Shown: positions 32,391 to 41,385, counted from the first letter of the stretch. The stretch is 56,766 nt of DNA from Hydrogenophaga sp. (GCA_030696525.1 JAUYSB010000251.1:1-56766), one strand, 5' to 3'. The notes: generated by a model not told the origin, from the letters alone. Program-made: numbers and translations.

Positions 32391-33065
32391 TTAGCGAACG
32401 AACTGGGCTCTGGAAGGTGCTGTACCTGCGCGAGCCGGCGCCGTTGCTTCTGTGAAGTAGGTGATGATCCCCCTGGCATACGCCCGGTGACCGAAGATCG
32501 TGACTTCCTCGGCCGACTGGACTGCAAACCCGTCAGGGTCAACAAACAGGTGTGTCGATTTCGGGTTGAATGAAATCTCCACGCCCGAGAAGCTGTGTGG
32601 CGCGACGAATCGCACCAGCTCCCCGTCTATTGAGGCCATCGGGAATTTGGCACTTGTGCCTTGCGCGATGGCTTCTCGGCCCGATTGCTGAACGTTGAAG
32701 AACGCGTCCTTGAGAACGACGCACTCTTGGTAGCTCAGCACCGTCCTGCTCCAGAATCCGCGCCCACAGCGGTGGCCACCTCGAGCATTGCCCGCGTGGA
32801 TGCTGTGCACACAAATCCCAGTGCGTTTGTGGATGTTCAAGTTGAGTCGAACTCCGCACATTGCCCCAGGCGCTGGCGTCAGGCTTTTGGCCATGATCCT
32901 GCGCGCGGTGGCATCGCTCTGCAACGCCTCATCGATCACGCCTGGTGCTTGCAGCGCCAGTACGCGATTTCTGTAGTGCGGCGAATCGCAGGCCAGGACC
33001 ACCGTGGGGCAGTCCTGGCTAGGCAACCCTTCGCAGAACACCGGAAGAGTCAATGCGTGTTGCAT
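32391..33065 (-). CDS. Hypothetical protein
   Basis: 224 residues from MQHALTLPVFCEGL, starting two bases after the stop of the 33068-33910 gene, so translationally coupled to it. Beta-rich (LVRFVAPHSFSGVEISFNPKSTHLFV). No domain recognised. Confidence 0.68.
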   Translation of the reverse strand: MQHALTLPVFCEGLPSQDCPTVVLACDSPHYRNRVLALQAPGVIDEALQSDATARRIMAKSLTPAPGAMCGVRLNLNIHKRTGICVHSIHAGNARGGHRCGRGFWSRTVLSYQECVVLKDAFFNVQQSGREAIAQGTSAKFPMASIDGELVRFVAPHSFSGVEISFNPKSTHLFVDPDGFAVQSAEEVTIFGHRAYARGIITYFTEATAPARAGTAPSRAQFVR

Positions 33066-33067
33066 GC

Positions 33068-33910
33068 TTACGCGGCAACAGCGACCTTGCGCTTCTTCGG
33101 TGCGGCCTTGATGAGCGTGACCTTGGCTTGTTGCCACTGCCCGTCATCAATGCACTCCAGCAGACACTGCCCGACTTCGTTGAAGTGGACGTTGTCAACC
33201 ACAGTGCGTTCATCGTCTTGATCTGCTTCCAGAATCACACGGTAGGTGTCTGAGCCACGGTCATATTCGACTGTGACGTCACCTTCGAACTTTTTCGTGG
33301 CCACGTGCACCCGAAGCCCAGGGGCTACAAGTGCGCTGTCCTCTTCAGTCGGATCGATGAAGGTCAGGTCTTTCGGATTTGCATCCGTCAGCACGTTGAC
33401 CGGCGAGCGAAGCCCGTCAGCCATTGGCATGTCCTCCATCTGTTGAATCAACGTCCGCAGATACGGGTTCTGAATCACTTGGTAGGTGTCTTCGAACTTT
33501 TCGTTGATCCCCACGTAGCGGCCTTCCCATTTGACTGGAAAGTACGTCTTGGCCCCAGTGAGGCTGATCGTCCGACACCCGCCGATGGCTGCGTCTTCGC
33601 TTCCGTCAGCCGCCGATCCATCGAACCGGTGCAGCTTGTAGAAGCTCAGTGCAACCTTGCTTTCCACTTCGACAGGCTGGCTGAGCAAATCGGTTTGCAC
33701 CACGGTGTATTCCGACATGCTGACCTTGATCGTCGTGAAGCCATCGCTTTGGTCAACCACTTTGCCCTCAATGGGACTGTAGAAGTTGATGCCACCGAGG
33801 CTGTTGACTTGAGGCTCTTGGACGTAGATCTTGAAACTGACACGTCGCGACACCTCCAGCTTGGTCAACACATTGCGAAAGTGGGCGCGAGCGATTTCTT
33901 TTTGAGACAT
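33068..33910 (-). CDS. Hypothetical protein under leader L6
   Basis: 280 residues from MSQKEIARAHFRNVL; the longer frame would cover the leader. Mainly beta with a basic tail (APKKRKVAVAA). No domain recognised. First gene of a pair. Confidence 0.68.
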   Translation of the reverse strand: MSQKEIARAHFRNVLTKLEVSRRVSFKIYVQEPQVNSLGGINFYSPIEGKVVDQSDGFTTIKVSMSEYTVVQTDLLSQPVEVESKVALSFYKLHRFDGSAADGSEDAAIGGCRTISLTGAKTYFPVKWEGRYVGINEKFEDTYQVIQNPYLRTLIQQMEDMPMADGLRSPVNVLTDANPKDLTFIDPTEEDSALVAPGLRVHVATKKFEGDVTVEYDRGSDTYRVILEADQDDERTVVDNVHFNEVGQCLLECIDDGQWQQAKVTLIKAAPKKRKVAVAA

Positions 33911-33931
33911 GGTTTCAGTTTTGAATTGAAG

Positions 33932-34028
33932 ACCAAGCCCACCCCGTACCGGGAATTTGGGCCCGGTCGGGTGATGAAATGCCCTCGTTGGTAGTGGCTG
34001 CATGGTTGTGCAGCCAAGCCCACGAGGA
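33932..34028 (-). promoter_or_regulatory. Leader element L6
   Basis: Extended hairpin I GGCTGC/GCAGCC inside CCTCGT/ACGAGG, then GCATTTCATCACCC, hairpin II CCGGG/CCCGG closed by ACCC/GGGGT. Competing stem GCCCA with TGGGC (+ coordinates 33958-33962 and 33937-33941). Twenty-one bases before the 33910 start. Confidence 0.72.
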
Positions 34029-34066
34029 AGGTTTGCCGCGAATGCATCACGGCGAGGAAAAGCCGA

Positions 34067-34672
34067 TTACTCGGCGGGATTTGAGCAGGGGCCTAACACC
34101 GTTGCATCTGGCGACGCAAAGACAAGTCGCAGCATGCTCAGGTCGTACTCATCGGGCTGGTCCGTGACCAATCCGCGTTCAACCATCAGGTCAAGCAACC
34201 CAGGAATCTCGGCGTAGAAGGAAACACCTTCTGCCGGGGCCTGGGCGACCTCTCTGAACGTTTTGGTTTCCCGCGCGTTCACGACCAGATAGTCTGGGCA
34301 CCAGACGACGTTCGTCGTTCCTCCGTCCAATGCATCGAGCTCGCGCCCTTTGCGTTGCAAGGTGTGTGTGCTGAAGTCGACGATGGTGTCGCCGATTTGC
34401 AGCCATGCGTGATACCCGATTGCAGGCTTGCCGCCTTGATTAACCGACACACTGCTGGGCATGTGGGTGATGACGTCAGAGTCACCGCTTCCCACGCGCC
34501 AAGCAGCTGCACCGACGACAACGCGCGAAGCGATGCCATGGTCTTGCATGAGCCGTTGAGCCAACTGAGCGTGGATCAGACAATCCGCGCCCAAATTGAG
34601 GCTTGCAGCGTTTGTGAGCTTGACCAAGGCCTTGCTCAGTCGTTCGATCAAATTGAGGTTTTCTGGGGTCAT
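34067..34672 (-). CDS. Putative papain/transglutaminase-like fold protein under leader L7
   Basis: 201 residues from MTPENLNLIERL. Cys in LGADCLIHAQLAQRLM, His in AIGYHAWLQIGDT and Asp in IVDFSTHTL give a Cys-His-Asp order and spacing like transglutaminase-like cysteine proteases; WCPDYLVV follows. The fold assignment is mine from motif spacing and not confirmed. Single gene under leader L7. Confidence 0.6.
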   Translation of the reverse strand: MTPENLNLIERLSKALVKLTNAASLNLGADCLIHAQLAQRLMQDHGIASRVVVGAAAWRVGSGDSDVITHMPSSVSVNQGGKPAIGYHAWLQIGDTIVDFSTHTLQRKGRELDALDGGTTNVVWCPDYLVVNARETKTFREVAQAPAEGVSFYAEIPGLLDLMVERGLVTDQPDEYDLSMLRLVFASPDATVLGPCSNPAE

Positions 34673-34696
34673 TGGCCATCCGAAAATGGTTGAGAA

Positions 34697-34767
34697 ACCC
34701 CACGCAAACCAAACCCAGCGGGCATGGCCCGCATGGGAAGTGTGTAGATGCTGCACGGCAGCTCGAT
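34697..34767 (-). promoter_or_regulatory. Leader element L7
   Basis: Canonical GATCGAGCTGC-CGT-GCAGCAT hairpin I, then CTACACACTTCCC, hairpin II GCGGGC/GCCCGC closed by CCC/GGG. Competing stem CCATGC with GCGTGG (+ 34722-34727 and 34700-34705), followed by GGTTTCTC. Twenty-four bases before the 34672 start. Confidence 0.78.
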
Positions 34768-35023
34768 CGCCAAGATGGCAGATGTCCCGATTGTAGGTCA
34801 CGGCCGGCGGCTTGGCCTCGCACCTGCTCCCATGTCCTGGCGCGTTCCGTACGCCCGACTTTCTACGTGGAAAGTCGTGGAAAGCTCACGCTCAACGCCC
34901 TACCTGGCTCCGGGAAACTCCTCTGATTTCTTGATTCATAACTTTATTCATTAAAATCGAGGCATCCACCGTAATTCTCATGTAAAAGCTCTGCCAAGCC
35001 GCGATCCAAACTCTATTCATAAG
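34768..35023 (+). other. AT-rich promoter region of the HipA-like gene
   Basis: No gene. TTGATT (34931-34936) and TAAAAT (34952-34957) could be a promoter pair, though with a short 15-bp spacer. No leader element. Confidence 0.4.
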
Positions 35024-36400
35024 ATGCGAACGAAAGGTATAGATCCGTCCGAGCTGGCCCGCTTTGTCCGAGCCAACGGGGCCGTTCGCTCGCGGGACGT
35101 GCAGGACCATTTCGATGTGAGCCAGCCGACCGCCTCGCGCGCCCTCAGGGAACTGGCCGCACGCGGCGAGGTTGTGCCGATGGGGGCAACGAACAACCAG
35201 GTGTACGTGGCCCATGCTCCACGGCCAGGGGTGAGTTCGCCTGTTCCGATCATCCGGGTGGACGAATCCGGCGCTGTCCACAACTTTGGCGACCTTGTAC
35301 CTACGACCAGCGGCCAGTTCTGGTTCAGCCCAGCAAAGGGACCTGGCACCCTGCATGGAGGCCTTCCGTGGTTCATCACCGACATGCGGCCGCAGGGCTT
35401 CATGGGCCGGGCATTCGCGCGACAGCACCCCAACCTTGGCCTTCCCCCACAGCTTCGCCACTGGACTGAGGACCAAGCCCTGACCGCCATGACAGCCGTG
35501 GGCGCCGACCTGCCAGGAAACCTTGTGCTGGGTGCACCAGCAATCGATGCCTTCCTGCAGCTTCAAGGCGCCCAAGGCTTTCGCAAAGTGACCTCACCAG
35601 ACGCCTACCCGGCCCTGGCAGATGCCGCTATCAACGGCGAGGAATACGGATCTTCCGCTGGGGGCGAGCAACCCAAATTTGGCGTGGTTCGGGACGGCGT
35701 GCACCGCCTGATCAAATTCTCGCCCTCCGATAACAGCGCCACCTCGCAGCGCATGCGCGATCTGCTGGTCTGCGAACACCTAAGCGGCAGCGTCCTCGAT
35801 GGCGTTTTAGGCTTGCGGGTGGCACGCAGTTCAATTCATCAGGAGGTGGGCACGCGTCTGCTCGTCAAGGAGGCCCAGAACGAAAGAATCAGACTGCCTG
35901 GGCGACTGTTCCTCGATGTTGAACGGTTTGATCGAACCCCGAGCGGCCGAATTGGTATGGTTTCGCTCGAGTCCTTCGACAGCGAATTTGTCGGCCTGCT
36001 GGGTGACTGGGCTACCAGCGCCAAGGCACTGGCGCAGCGTGGCCATGTCAGCACTGAGGACGCTCAACGAATGGCGCTGCTTGAAGCCTTTGGGTGTCTG
36101 ATTGCCAACACCGACCGGCATTTCGGCAACATCTCTCTCCTGCGCGAATCGGACCGCTGGGTGCTGGCACCGGTTTACGACATGCTGCCGATGGCCTACT
36201 ACCCCGTCAACAACGAACTGCCGGATCGGGACTTCGACCCGGGGGGGCTGGTGGCCACGGCATCAACCCATGAGGTTTGGTCCTTGGCCCGCGCACTCGC
36301 AACGCAGTTCTGGGTGCGAGTCAGCGAAGACACGCGGATATCTGCCGGATTTCGCGCCATTGCCGCAGAACACCACCATTCACTGTCGCCGAGCCCCTAG
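35024..36400 (+). CDS. HipA-family Ser/Thr kinase, YjjJ type, with N-terminal winged helix
   Basis: 458 residues. An N-terminal winged-helix DNA-binding domain (RSRDVQDHFDVSQPTASRALRELAARGEVV) is fused to a HipA kinase: GGEQPKFGVV (ATP-binding region), catalytic ANTDRHFGNISLL and metal-binding PVYDMLPM. This is the layout of E. coli YjjJ/HipH-type toxins, which carry their own DNA-binding domain and no separate HipB. HipA-type kinases phosphorylate tRNA synthetases or other targets and induce growth arrest. No antitoxin gene is adjacent. Confidence 0.85.
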   Translation: MRTKGIDPSELARFVRANGAVRSRDVQDHFDVSQPTASRALRELAARGEVVPMGATNNQVYVAHAPRPGVSSPVPIIRVDESGAVHNFGDLVPTTSGQFWFSPAKGPGTLHGGLPWFITDMRPQGFMGRAFARQHPNLGLPPQLRHWTEDQALTAMTAVGADLPGNLVLGAPAIDAFLQLQGAQGFRKVTSPDAYPALADAAINGEEYGSSAGGEQPKFGVVRDGVHRLIKFSPSDNSATSQRMRDLLVCEHLSGSVLDGVLGLRVARSSIHQEVGTRLLVKEAQNERIRLPGRLFLDVERFDRTPSGRIGMVSLESFDSEFVGLLGDWATSAKALAQRGHVSTEDAQRMALLEAFGCLIANTDRHFGNISLLRESDRWVLAPVYDMLPMAYYPVNNELPDRDFDPGGLVATASTHEVWSLARALATQFWVRVSEDTRISAGFRAIAAEHHHSLSPSP

Positions 36401-36490
36401 GGCCCGCGTAGGGCCAACAAGGGGATGGCGCGGCAGAAGTAGGTGACGGGAACGCATAAAATCTAGCCATCCCACGGCCTTGGCCTGGAT

Positions 36491-36574
36491 CGAGCTGCCG
36501 TAGCAGCATTTACCTCAACCCACACGGGCACACCTCAATGCCCGGATGGGTTTGTCGTGTGCCTGTTTTCTTTT
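36491..36574 (+). promoter_or_regulatory. Leader element L8 (candidate attenuator)
   Basis: Canonical hairpin I GCTGC-CGTA-GCAGC (36494-36507), ATTTACCTCAACCC, hairpin II CGGGC/GCCCG (36525-36529 with 36540-36544) closed by AACCCA/TGGGTT. Competing stem GGCACAC (36527-36533) with GTGTGCC (36557-36563) followed by TGTTTTCTTTT. Eight bases before the 36582 start. Confidence 0.8.
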
Positions 36575-36581
36575 CAAGCAC

Positions 36582-38162
36582 ATGTACTCTCTCCACACGT
36601 TTGACGGCCAAAAGCTGGCTTTCCCTTCCATGGCTGCTGTTCTGCACCACCTGGAGGACTTCACTCTCGGCAGTAACCCCTATGCCTCGCACGTGGCCGA
36701 ATGCCACATAGAGCACGATGGCATCCGCATGCCGCTCTTCATGGCCCCTCACTACCACGTGATGGCCAAGATCCCGGCAGCAGCCGATGTCGTGTCGCAG
36801 GTTGCAGGACTCATCAATGAACTCGACCCGCTGATTCTGTTTCCGGACGGGACTCCGCGGCGGCCAGAGCAGATGCTTCCCACCAGTTGGGCGATGGTCC
36901 TGGCTCTCGGCAACGCGTGCCAAACGCGCACCGAGGTGTTCACCCCACAGCACGATTTTCCAGTGATGGACGGCGAATACAAGGTTCACTGCATGGAATC
37001 CCTCTTTCATCGCCTCTGGAGCGCGAAGATGGGCTACGGACACCTTGGCCCCCGGGTGAGCGAAGAAGTTGGTGTGAATGCGCGACATGAAATCCATGTG
37101 GCCTACGCGCTCCTGCGCGGCGAGTCGGTACCAGATGAGGTCATCGAGGCGTACAAGGAAAAGCTGTTGACGAGTCGTCACGCTGATCCTCGCTGGCTCC
37201 CGCTTCTGTTGGAAGTGCCCGAATATCGCGGAGCTTTCAAGAGTGAATACCATCTCGCTGGCATCACAGCCGCGTTCCATGCATCTGGGATTGGCCTGGA
37301 TGCATCCATCCTCGAAGCGGTAAGGCATGTCATGCGCGACGTTCTCCCGGACGCCACTTATGCCGAGGTCGATGATGTGTTGTTCGACGCTGGCCTTGTG
37401 CCCGCACTTCCAGCACGCGAGGTTCCGGTCTACGAACAAGACGCTCCATTCAATGACTTTGCCAAGACGCTGCATGACGACTTGAGGGTCTATCGAACGA
37501 AGAACCGAATCAAGTATCTGGATGAGCGCCGTGCTCAAGGAGCGGTTTCGAAGCGTGCCTATCAGCAATGCCTTGATTTCGAGAATCGAGTCGTGGAAAA
37601 AGACAGCATGTCGTGGCCCAACAAGGTCGCGCAGGCCATCGATTCCGAAGACCTCGCCACTCTTCTTCGGATACTGGATGGGAGTGGCAACGAGACGTCA
37701 CAACGCGCCGTTGAACGCGCATTCAAGGTCAAGCTTCGAAACGTACCTGCCAAGGAACGACGACTCGCAATCTTTGGCCTGGCAGGCTTCCGCACCTATG
37801 AAGCCGTTGCCTCCGAAGAAGAGCGCCTGGCGAAGGTTGAACGGGAGCGAAAAGAGCTCAGGGAGCTTGCGGATGCCAGAAAGGCCGCAAGCAACGTGAA
37901 CTACCTGAATGACGATGGCGAGAAGGTTCCCGGGGACGTGTTCATTGAGCAAGCCATTGCCACGGGCTGCGACGAAGTCGTGACCACCGGCAAAGGCTTC
38001 CACACGAAGCACTACCTGCAGAACTCGAAACTGAAGCTCGGCTACGAGGTGCACCGCAAACACGGGACCTACGACTTCGCCACGCTGATGCTCAAGCGCA
38101 TCGCCGCCGGCAAGATGCAAATGCCCAAGGTTCTCGAAGAATCAGAAGACGTTTGCTTCTAA
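36582..38162 (+). CDS. Large hypothetical protein under leader L8
   Basis: 526 residues from MYSLHTFDGQKLAF; the in-frame ATG upstream lies in the leader. Soluble; mixed N-terminal part, then long charged helices (EERLAKVERERKELRELADARK, residues 415-440) and a C-terminal GCDEVVTTGKGFHTKHYL block. No family recognised. The largest unknown gene in the window. Confidence 0.72.
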   Translation: MYSLHTFDGQKLAFPSMAAVLHHLEDFTLGSNPYASHVAECHIEHDGIRMPLFMAPHYHVMAKIPAAADVVSQVAGLINELDPLILFPDGTPRRPEQMLPTSWAMVLALGNACQTRTEVFTPQHDFPVMDGEYKVHCMESLFHRLWSAKMGYGHLGPRVSEEVGVNARHEIHVAYALLRGESVPDEVIEAYKEKLLTSRHADPRWLPLLLEVPEYRGAFKSEYHLAGITAAFHASGIGLDASILEAVRHVMRDVLPDATYAEVDDVLFDAGLVPALPAREVPVYEQDAPFNDFAKTLHDDLRVYRTKNRIKYLDERRAQGAVSKRAYQQCLDFENRVVEKDSMSWPNKVAQAIDSEDLATLLRILDGSGNETSQRAVERAFKVKLRNVPAKERRLAIFGLAGFRTYEAVASEEERLAKVERERKELRELADARKAASNVNYLNDDGEKVPGDVFIEQAIATGCDEVVTTGKGFHTKHYLQNSKLKLGYEVHRKHGTYDFATLMLKRIAAGKMQMPKVLEESEDVCF

Positions 38163-38232
38163 GTCTTCTCAATAATCACGCCTGGTGTACCCAGGCAACT
38201 TGAACAGGTGAACCCCCCTACACAGGGGGCGT

Positions 38233-38278
38233 TCATCAAGGCCTCCGCAAACCGGTTTTGCTTCGGGGGTCTTGATGA
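38233..38278. repeat. Hairpin carrying palindrome P6
   Basis: TCATCAAG (38233-38240) pairs with CTTGATGA (38271-38278) and encloses GCCTCCG/CGGGGGT and palindrome P6. Preceded by CCCCC/GGGGG at 38214-38230. Probably the end of the 36582-38162 unit, though no U-tract is present. Confidence 0.6.
38246..38262. repeat. Dispersed palindrome copy P6
   Basis: CGCAAACCGGTTTTGCT, at the centre of the 38233-38278 hairpin. Confidence 0.75.
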
Positions 38279-38398
38279 GCGCAGATGAAGTGCGCGCGAA
38301 CGCTCCGGTCATCTGCGAATGCACCCGCGGGCACAAGTTGTCGCCCCGTTGGCGCATCCCTCATTTGGGGGATGCCAAAAAATATTCGACATGAGTGG

Positions 38399-38430
38399 AG
38401 AGCAAGTGCATCGTAGGAAGCACTTGCTCT
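38399..38430. repeat. Long inverted repeat B
   Basis: Arms AGAGCAAGTG and CACTTGCTCT (10 bp, perfect) with a 12-bp spacer, the same arms and spacer length as 12273-12306. It lies 35 bp upstream of leader L9. Confidence 0.8.
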
Positions 38431-38465
38431 TGTAAACTGCCCACATCGTTGTGTTTATCGCACGG

Positions 38466-38545
38466 TCGAGCTGACGCTTCAGCATATTCTCTTTACAACC
38501 CTCGGGGCCCAACAAAGCCCTTCGGGGACGTTGTGTTCCGTTCCC
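38466..38545 (+). promoter_or_regulatory. Leader element L9
   Basis: Hairpin I GCTGA-CGCT-TCAGC (38470-38483) in TCGAGCTGACG context, ATATTCTCTTTACAACCC, hairpin II GGGC/GCCC closed by CCC/GGG. A competing stem (CCAAC with GTTG(TG), 38509-38513 and 38530-38533) is weak here. Thirteen bases before the 38559 start. Confidence 0.72.
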
Positions 38546-38558
38546 TTCAAGGTGAACC

Positions 38559-39146
38559 ATGTTTCTCGAAAACTCGCACGCCTCCATTGGCGGCAAAACC
38601 ATTTCGTCCTTCAATCCTGCTGCAGTGCCTGAACTGGCAAACACCGGTCATGCCGAATTTCGGCCGACGCTGCGCATGGTGACATTGCGCGATTCGATCG
38701 TTGCCTTGCAGAATCGCATTGCAGAAATCACGCCGATGGTCCTGGCCGTGCAGATGAAAGTGTTGAGCGCTGGGCGCTGGGTTTCATCGGAGCCCCTGTC
38801 CCGCGATGATCGCTCCCGTGTGGTGCTGGTCCCTGAACACACGCACATGCTCAGCGATGAAGATCGCCGGGCGTACCAAATGGGATGCATCGCAAGCTAC
38901 AAGGCGCTCAGACTGCCCGTGAATGAACGCGGTGACTGCCCGCTGCTGGTGATGAAACGCCGCTTGCATGAACTGGAAAACGACTTCTTCTCAGCGATGA
39001 GCGGCGTGGCCAAGCTCAGCGCCGTTGGCGCACACGGCTTGCCCCCGAAGTTCCGTTCCGAGTACCTGCAGCGCTGCATGGACATGATCGAGAAGGCCCT
39101 GCGCGCCCCGCACGCTTCGCCCCTCTCCTTCGCCGTCAGCAACTAA
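38559..39146 (+). CDS. Hypothetical protein under leader L9
   Basis: 195 residues; ribosome site AAGGTG. Helical; no domain recognised. Ten bases before the next gene, so a two-gene operon ending at terminator 39563-39604. Confidence 0.7.
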   Translation: MFLENSHASIGGKTISSFNPAAVPELANTGHAEFRPTLRMVTLRDSIVALQNRIAEITPMVLAVQMKVLSAGRWVSSEPLSRDDRSRVVLVPEHTHMLSDEDRRAYQMGCIASYKALRLPVNERGDCPLLVMKRRLHELENDFFSAMSGVAKLSAVGAHGLPPKFRSEYLQRCMDMIEKALRAPHASPLSFAVSN

Positions 39147-39156
39147 GGACAAGACC

Positions 39157-39528
39157 ATGAACTTTCTGATCGCCGTCGAAGTCCCCGCCAAAGGCCCAAT
39201 GGAACTCCTGGTGCACGAAGTGCAACAGGCCTACGACAACGGTGCATTCGGCAACTTCCAGTGCATCGTGACCCATCAGCCTTCGTACATCGTGCTCTTC
39301 GAACGCACCGCGGCCGAAGGCGACTGGGGCTACCTGCAAGACCACATGCGCCAGCGCTCCATCGACATCCAACGTGCTGCCCAGCTGCAGCTTGCAGTTG
39401 AGTTGATGGAAGGCCTGGACCGTGACAACCAGACTTACCTGCCCACCATCATCGAGACCCTCAAAGAATTCGACGCCCAAGTCGTTGACTTCATTGGCGT
39501 CCTGAAGGGCGAAATGGTCGCTGCCTGA
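39157..39528 (+). CDS. Hypothetical protein
   Basis: 123 residues; GGACAAGACC before the ATG. Mixed alpha/beta, acidic C-terminus. Co-transcribed with the preceding gene. Function unknown. Confidence 0.68.
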   Translation: MNFLIAVEVPAKGPMELLVHEVQQAYDNGAFGNFQCIVTHQPSYIVLFERTAAEGDWGYLQDHMRQRSIDIQRAAQLQLAVELMEGLDRDNQTYLPTIIETLKEFDAQVVDFIGVLKGEMVAA

Positions 39529-39562
39529 CCTCGCGCCGCCTTCGGGTGGCTTTGCAAAACAG

Positions 39563-39604
39563 AACGCCTGGCGCCCTCTACGGAGGGCCCAGGCGTTTTT
39601 TTTG
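39563..39604 (+). terminator. Intrinsic terminator
   Basis: AACGCCTGG (39563-39571) pairs with CCAGGCGTT (39589-39597), with an inner CCCTC/GAGGG stem, followed by TTTTTTT. Confidence 0.9.
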
Positions 39605-39617
39605 GCTTCAGGCGTGA

Positions 39618-40328
39618 TCAGCGCACAACCGGTGCAGGCTGAGCGCTCGTTGCATTGGATTCCTTGAGGACGTCTTGAGCAGGCTTCTCAGGGGTTGAAG
39701 TAGCCGCCGGCTTCTGCTCTCTGACGCTTGGGTCAACCTTGTCAGCGACAGGCGAGGTGTTTTTCCTAGGTGTTTTGCTACCCAGGAGGTCCAACTGCCC
39801 GAAAACAAAGGGCGTTCCGTCATCGCCACGGCAAGCAATGAATGACTCGACGTATTCAGGGCGCGGTTCTTTGGTCATCCACAGTATCCGAAGATTGTGC
39901 TTCGTACAGACCGGACTCGTTTTGGAGTGGAAGCCCACGGCCACCTCCATCTGAACATCCTTGCGTTGTGCAAACGCGCCTGTCATTTCGTAGTGCGATT
40001 CGACCAACAACTGCTGTATCACTGGGGCTAGTTCAAGGCCGCAAACTGGATCTGAGAACGCCTTGCCAGCTTCATGATTGCTGTTCGCAGCACTGGCCAG
40101 GACTGTAAAGGGCAACAAGATGGGTATGAGTCCGCCAACAACACCAAGTCCAACAGCAGCGCCTGTCCCCGCCCCTTGCATCTTCTTCACAGATGAAAAA
40201 GCGTAGCAACCCTTTTCATTTGAACTGGCAAGCAGTTTGGCACCTTGTACCCTGTCAAGAGATTGGACCGCACAACCGGAAAAAACAGATACTGCAAGCG
40301 CAGCGGCTACCACCTTCTTGATCGTCAT
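39618..40328 (-). CDS. Lipoprotein of unknown function
   Basis: 236 residues from MTIKKVVAAALAVSVFSGCAV: signal peptide with lipobox SGC, so a lipid-anchored envelope protein. One hydrophobic glycine-rich stretch (GAGTGAAVGLGVVGGLIPILLPFTVLA) may insert in the membrane. Pro/Lys/Thr-rich tail. No family recognised. Confidence 0.78.
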   Translation of the reverse strand: MTIKKVVAAALAVSVFSGCAVQSLDRVQGAKLLASSNEKGCYAFSSVKKMQGAGTGAAVGLGVVGGLIPILLPFTVLASAANSNHEAGKAFSDPVCGLELAPVIQQLLVESHYEMTGAFAQRKDVQMEVAVGFHSKTSPVCTKHNLRILWMTKEPRPEYVESFIACRGDDGTPFVFGQLDLLGSKTPRKNTSPVADKVDPSVREQKPAATSTPEKPAQDVLKESNATSAQPAPVVR

Positions 40329-40401
40329 CAGTCTCAACTGTGTTGCTTGAAAGCCGGCGATTCTATGGTCCAAATCACATCATTTTGACTCTGCGTGGCC
40401 G

Positions 40402-40440
40402 AAAAAAAAGCCCCCTCGAACCTGATGGCATCGAGCGGGC
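40402..40440 (-). terminator. Intrinsic terminator of the 40464-41369 gene
   Basis: On the minus strand GCCCGCTCGA pairs with TCGAGGGGGC and is followed by eight U. Confidence 0.83.
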
Positions 40441-40463
40441 ATGTGTTGGTGATTACAAATGGT

Positions 40464-41369
40464 TCAAGACGAACGTTCCGCATTGCTCAAGAGCAGGAAC
40501 TGGGCATCGTTGCCGGCTGCCATTGGCATCTCGACATCACCGTAAAAGTGGGTGGCGGTCTCAAAATCGCCCCAACCATCACAGTTACTCCAGAACCCAT
40601 CCTCGCTCGCGGCGTAGATGACCACAGGCTCAAGCGGTGTCCCCTTGAGTGCGGCGCACACATCAACGTAGCACTGGGCAAGCTTCTCAACAGCATCTCC
40701 GCCGTTGATTTCGCTTGCAGCTCCGAAGCCCAAGCCGCTCATGTCGACCAGGAGTTGCTTCAGGAGTGCCGCGTAATCGACTTGCCTAATTGGCTCAGCA
40801 GCATCCCCAAGACAGACTGCACAGGAGTGTTTCTGTTTCAGCGGGATGGCCACGGCGCTTTCGCCAAGACAAATGACGCCGGACGGTGCTTCTGCAACTG
40901 GTGCGCGGTGGGGAACGCCGTCAGAGTAGGCAGCAAGAACAGAGGACGAAGCCTCCAACCATGCCATCTCGACGGAGTCCTGAACCGTTCCACCCGCCGC
41001 GGACTCAGCGTGGTTCCAGTACCAGCCAGTGCCGGTCGGCGTACTGACTGGCCAGATAGTGAAGCCTCGAAGTCCAAGCCCCTTAGGGTCCATCACGACG
41101 GGCGTGAAGGGTGATCCTATTTGCGCTAGGGCGTCGACCGTATCCAGCCTGTGTGTGGAGTCGGCAATGACGTCAGAGGCCATGCCCATGGCCGCGGCAA
41201 AAGCGTCGCCCAGGCCTTCGGCTTCGAAGAACTCGACCAGCTTCCCCTCGGCATCAGCGAGCATCAGAACGCGAAGCACTTCAGCCATGGCCACAAAGGG
41301 CGAAGGCAGCGCTTCATGTTGATTCACCAACGCTATGTTGGAGTGGTGTTGAGTGGTTTGATCTTGCAT
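40464..41369 (-). CDS. Hypothetical protein under leader L10
   Basis: 301 residues. Helical N-terminus, a CAVCLGDA pair of cysteines near residue 183, no diagnostic motif. Single gene between leader L10 and a strong terminator. Confidence 0.68.
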   Translation of the reverse strand: MQDQTTQHHSNIALVNQHEALPSPFVAMAEVLRVLMLADAEGKLVEFFEAEGLGDAFAAAMGMASDVIADSTHRLDTVDALAQIGSPFTPVVMDPKGLGLRGFTIWPVSTPTGTGWYWNHAESAAGGTVQDSVEMAWLEASSSVLAAYSDGVPHRAPVAEAPSGVICLGESAVAIPLKQKHSCAVCLGDAAEPIRQVDYAALLKQLLVDMSGLGFGAASEINGGDAVEKLAQCYVDVCAALKGTPLEPVVIYAASEDGFWSNCDGWGDFETATHFYGDVEMPMAAGNDAQFLLLSNAERSS

Positions 41370-41385
41370 ATTCGTTGAATGGAAT

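Noticed and set aside
33682-33696. Possible ninth palindrome (AGCAAATCGGTTTGC)
   Set aside because: One base shorter in the left arm, so the symmetry is broken, and it lies inside a gene; probably chance.
34067-34801. Longer start for the 34067-34672 gene
   Set aside because: The extra 43 codons would translate leader L7; family of leaders places the start downstream.
36510-37568. 352-codon minus-strand frame over the 36582-38162 gene
   Set aside because: Antisense to a gene with a good leader; it includes the leader itself.
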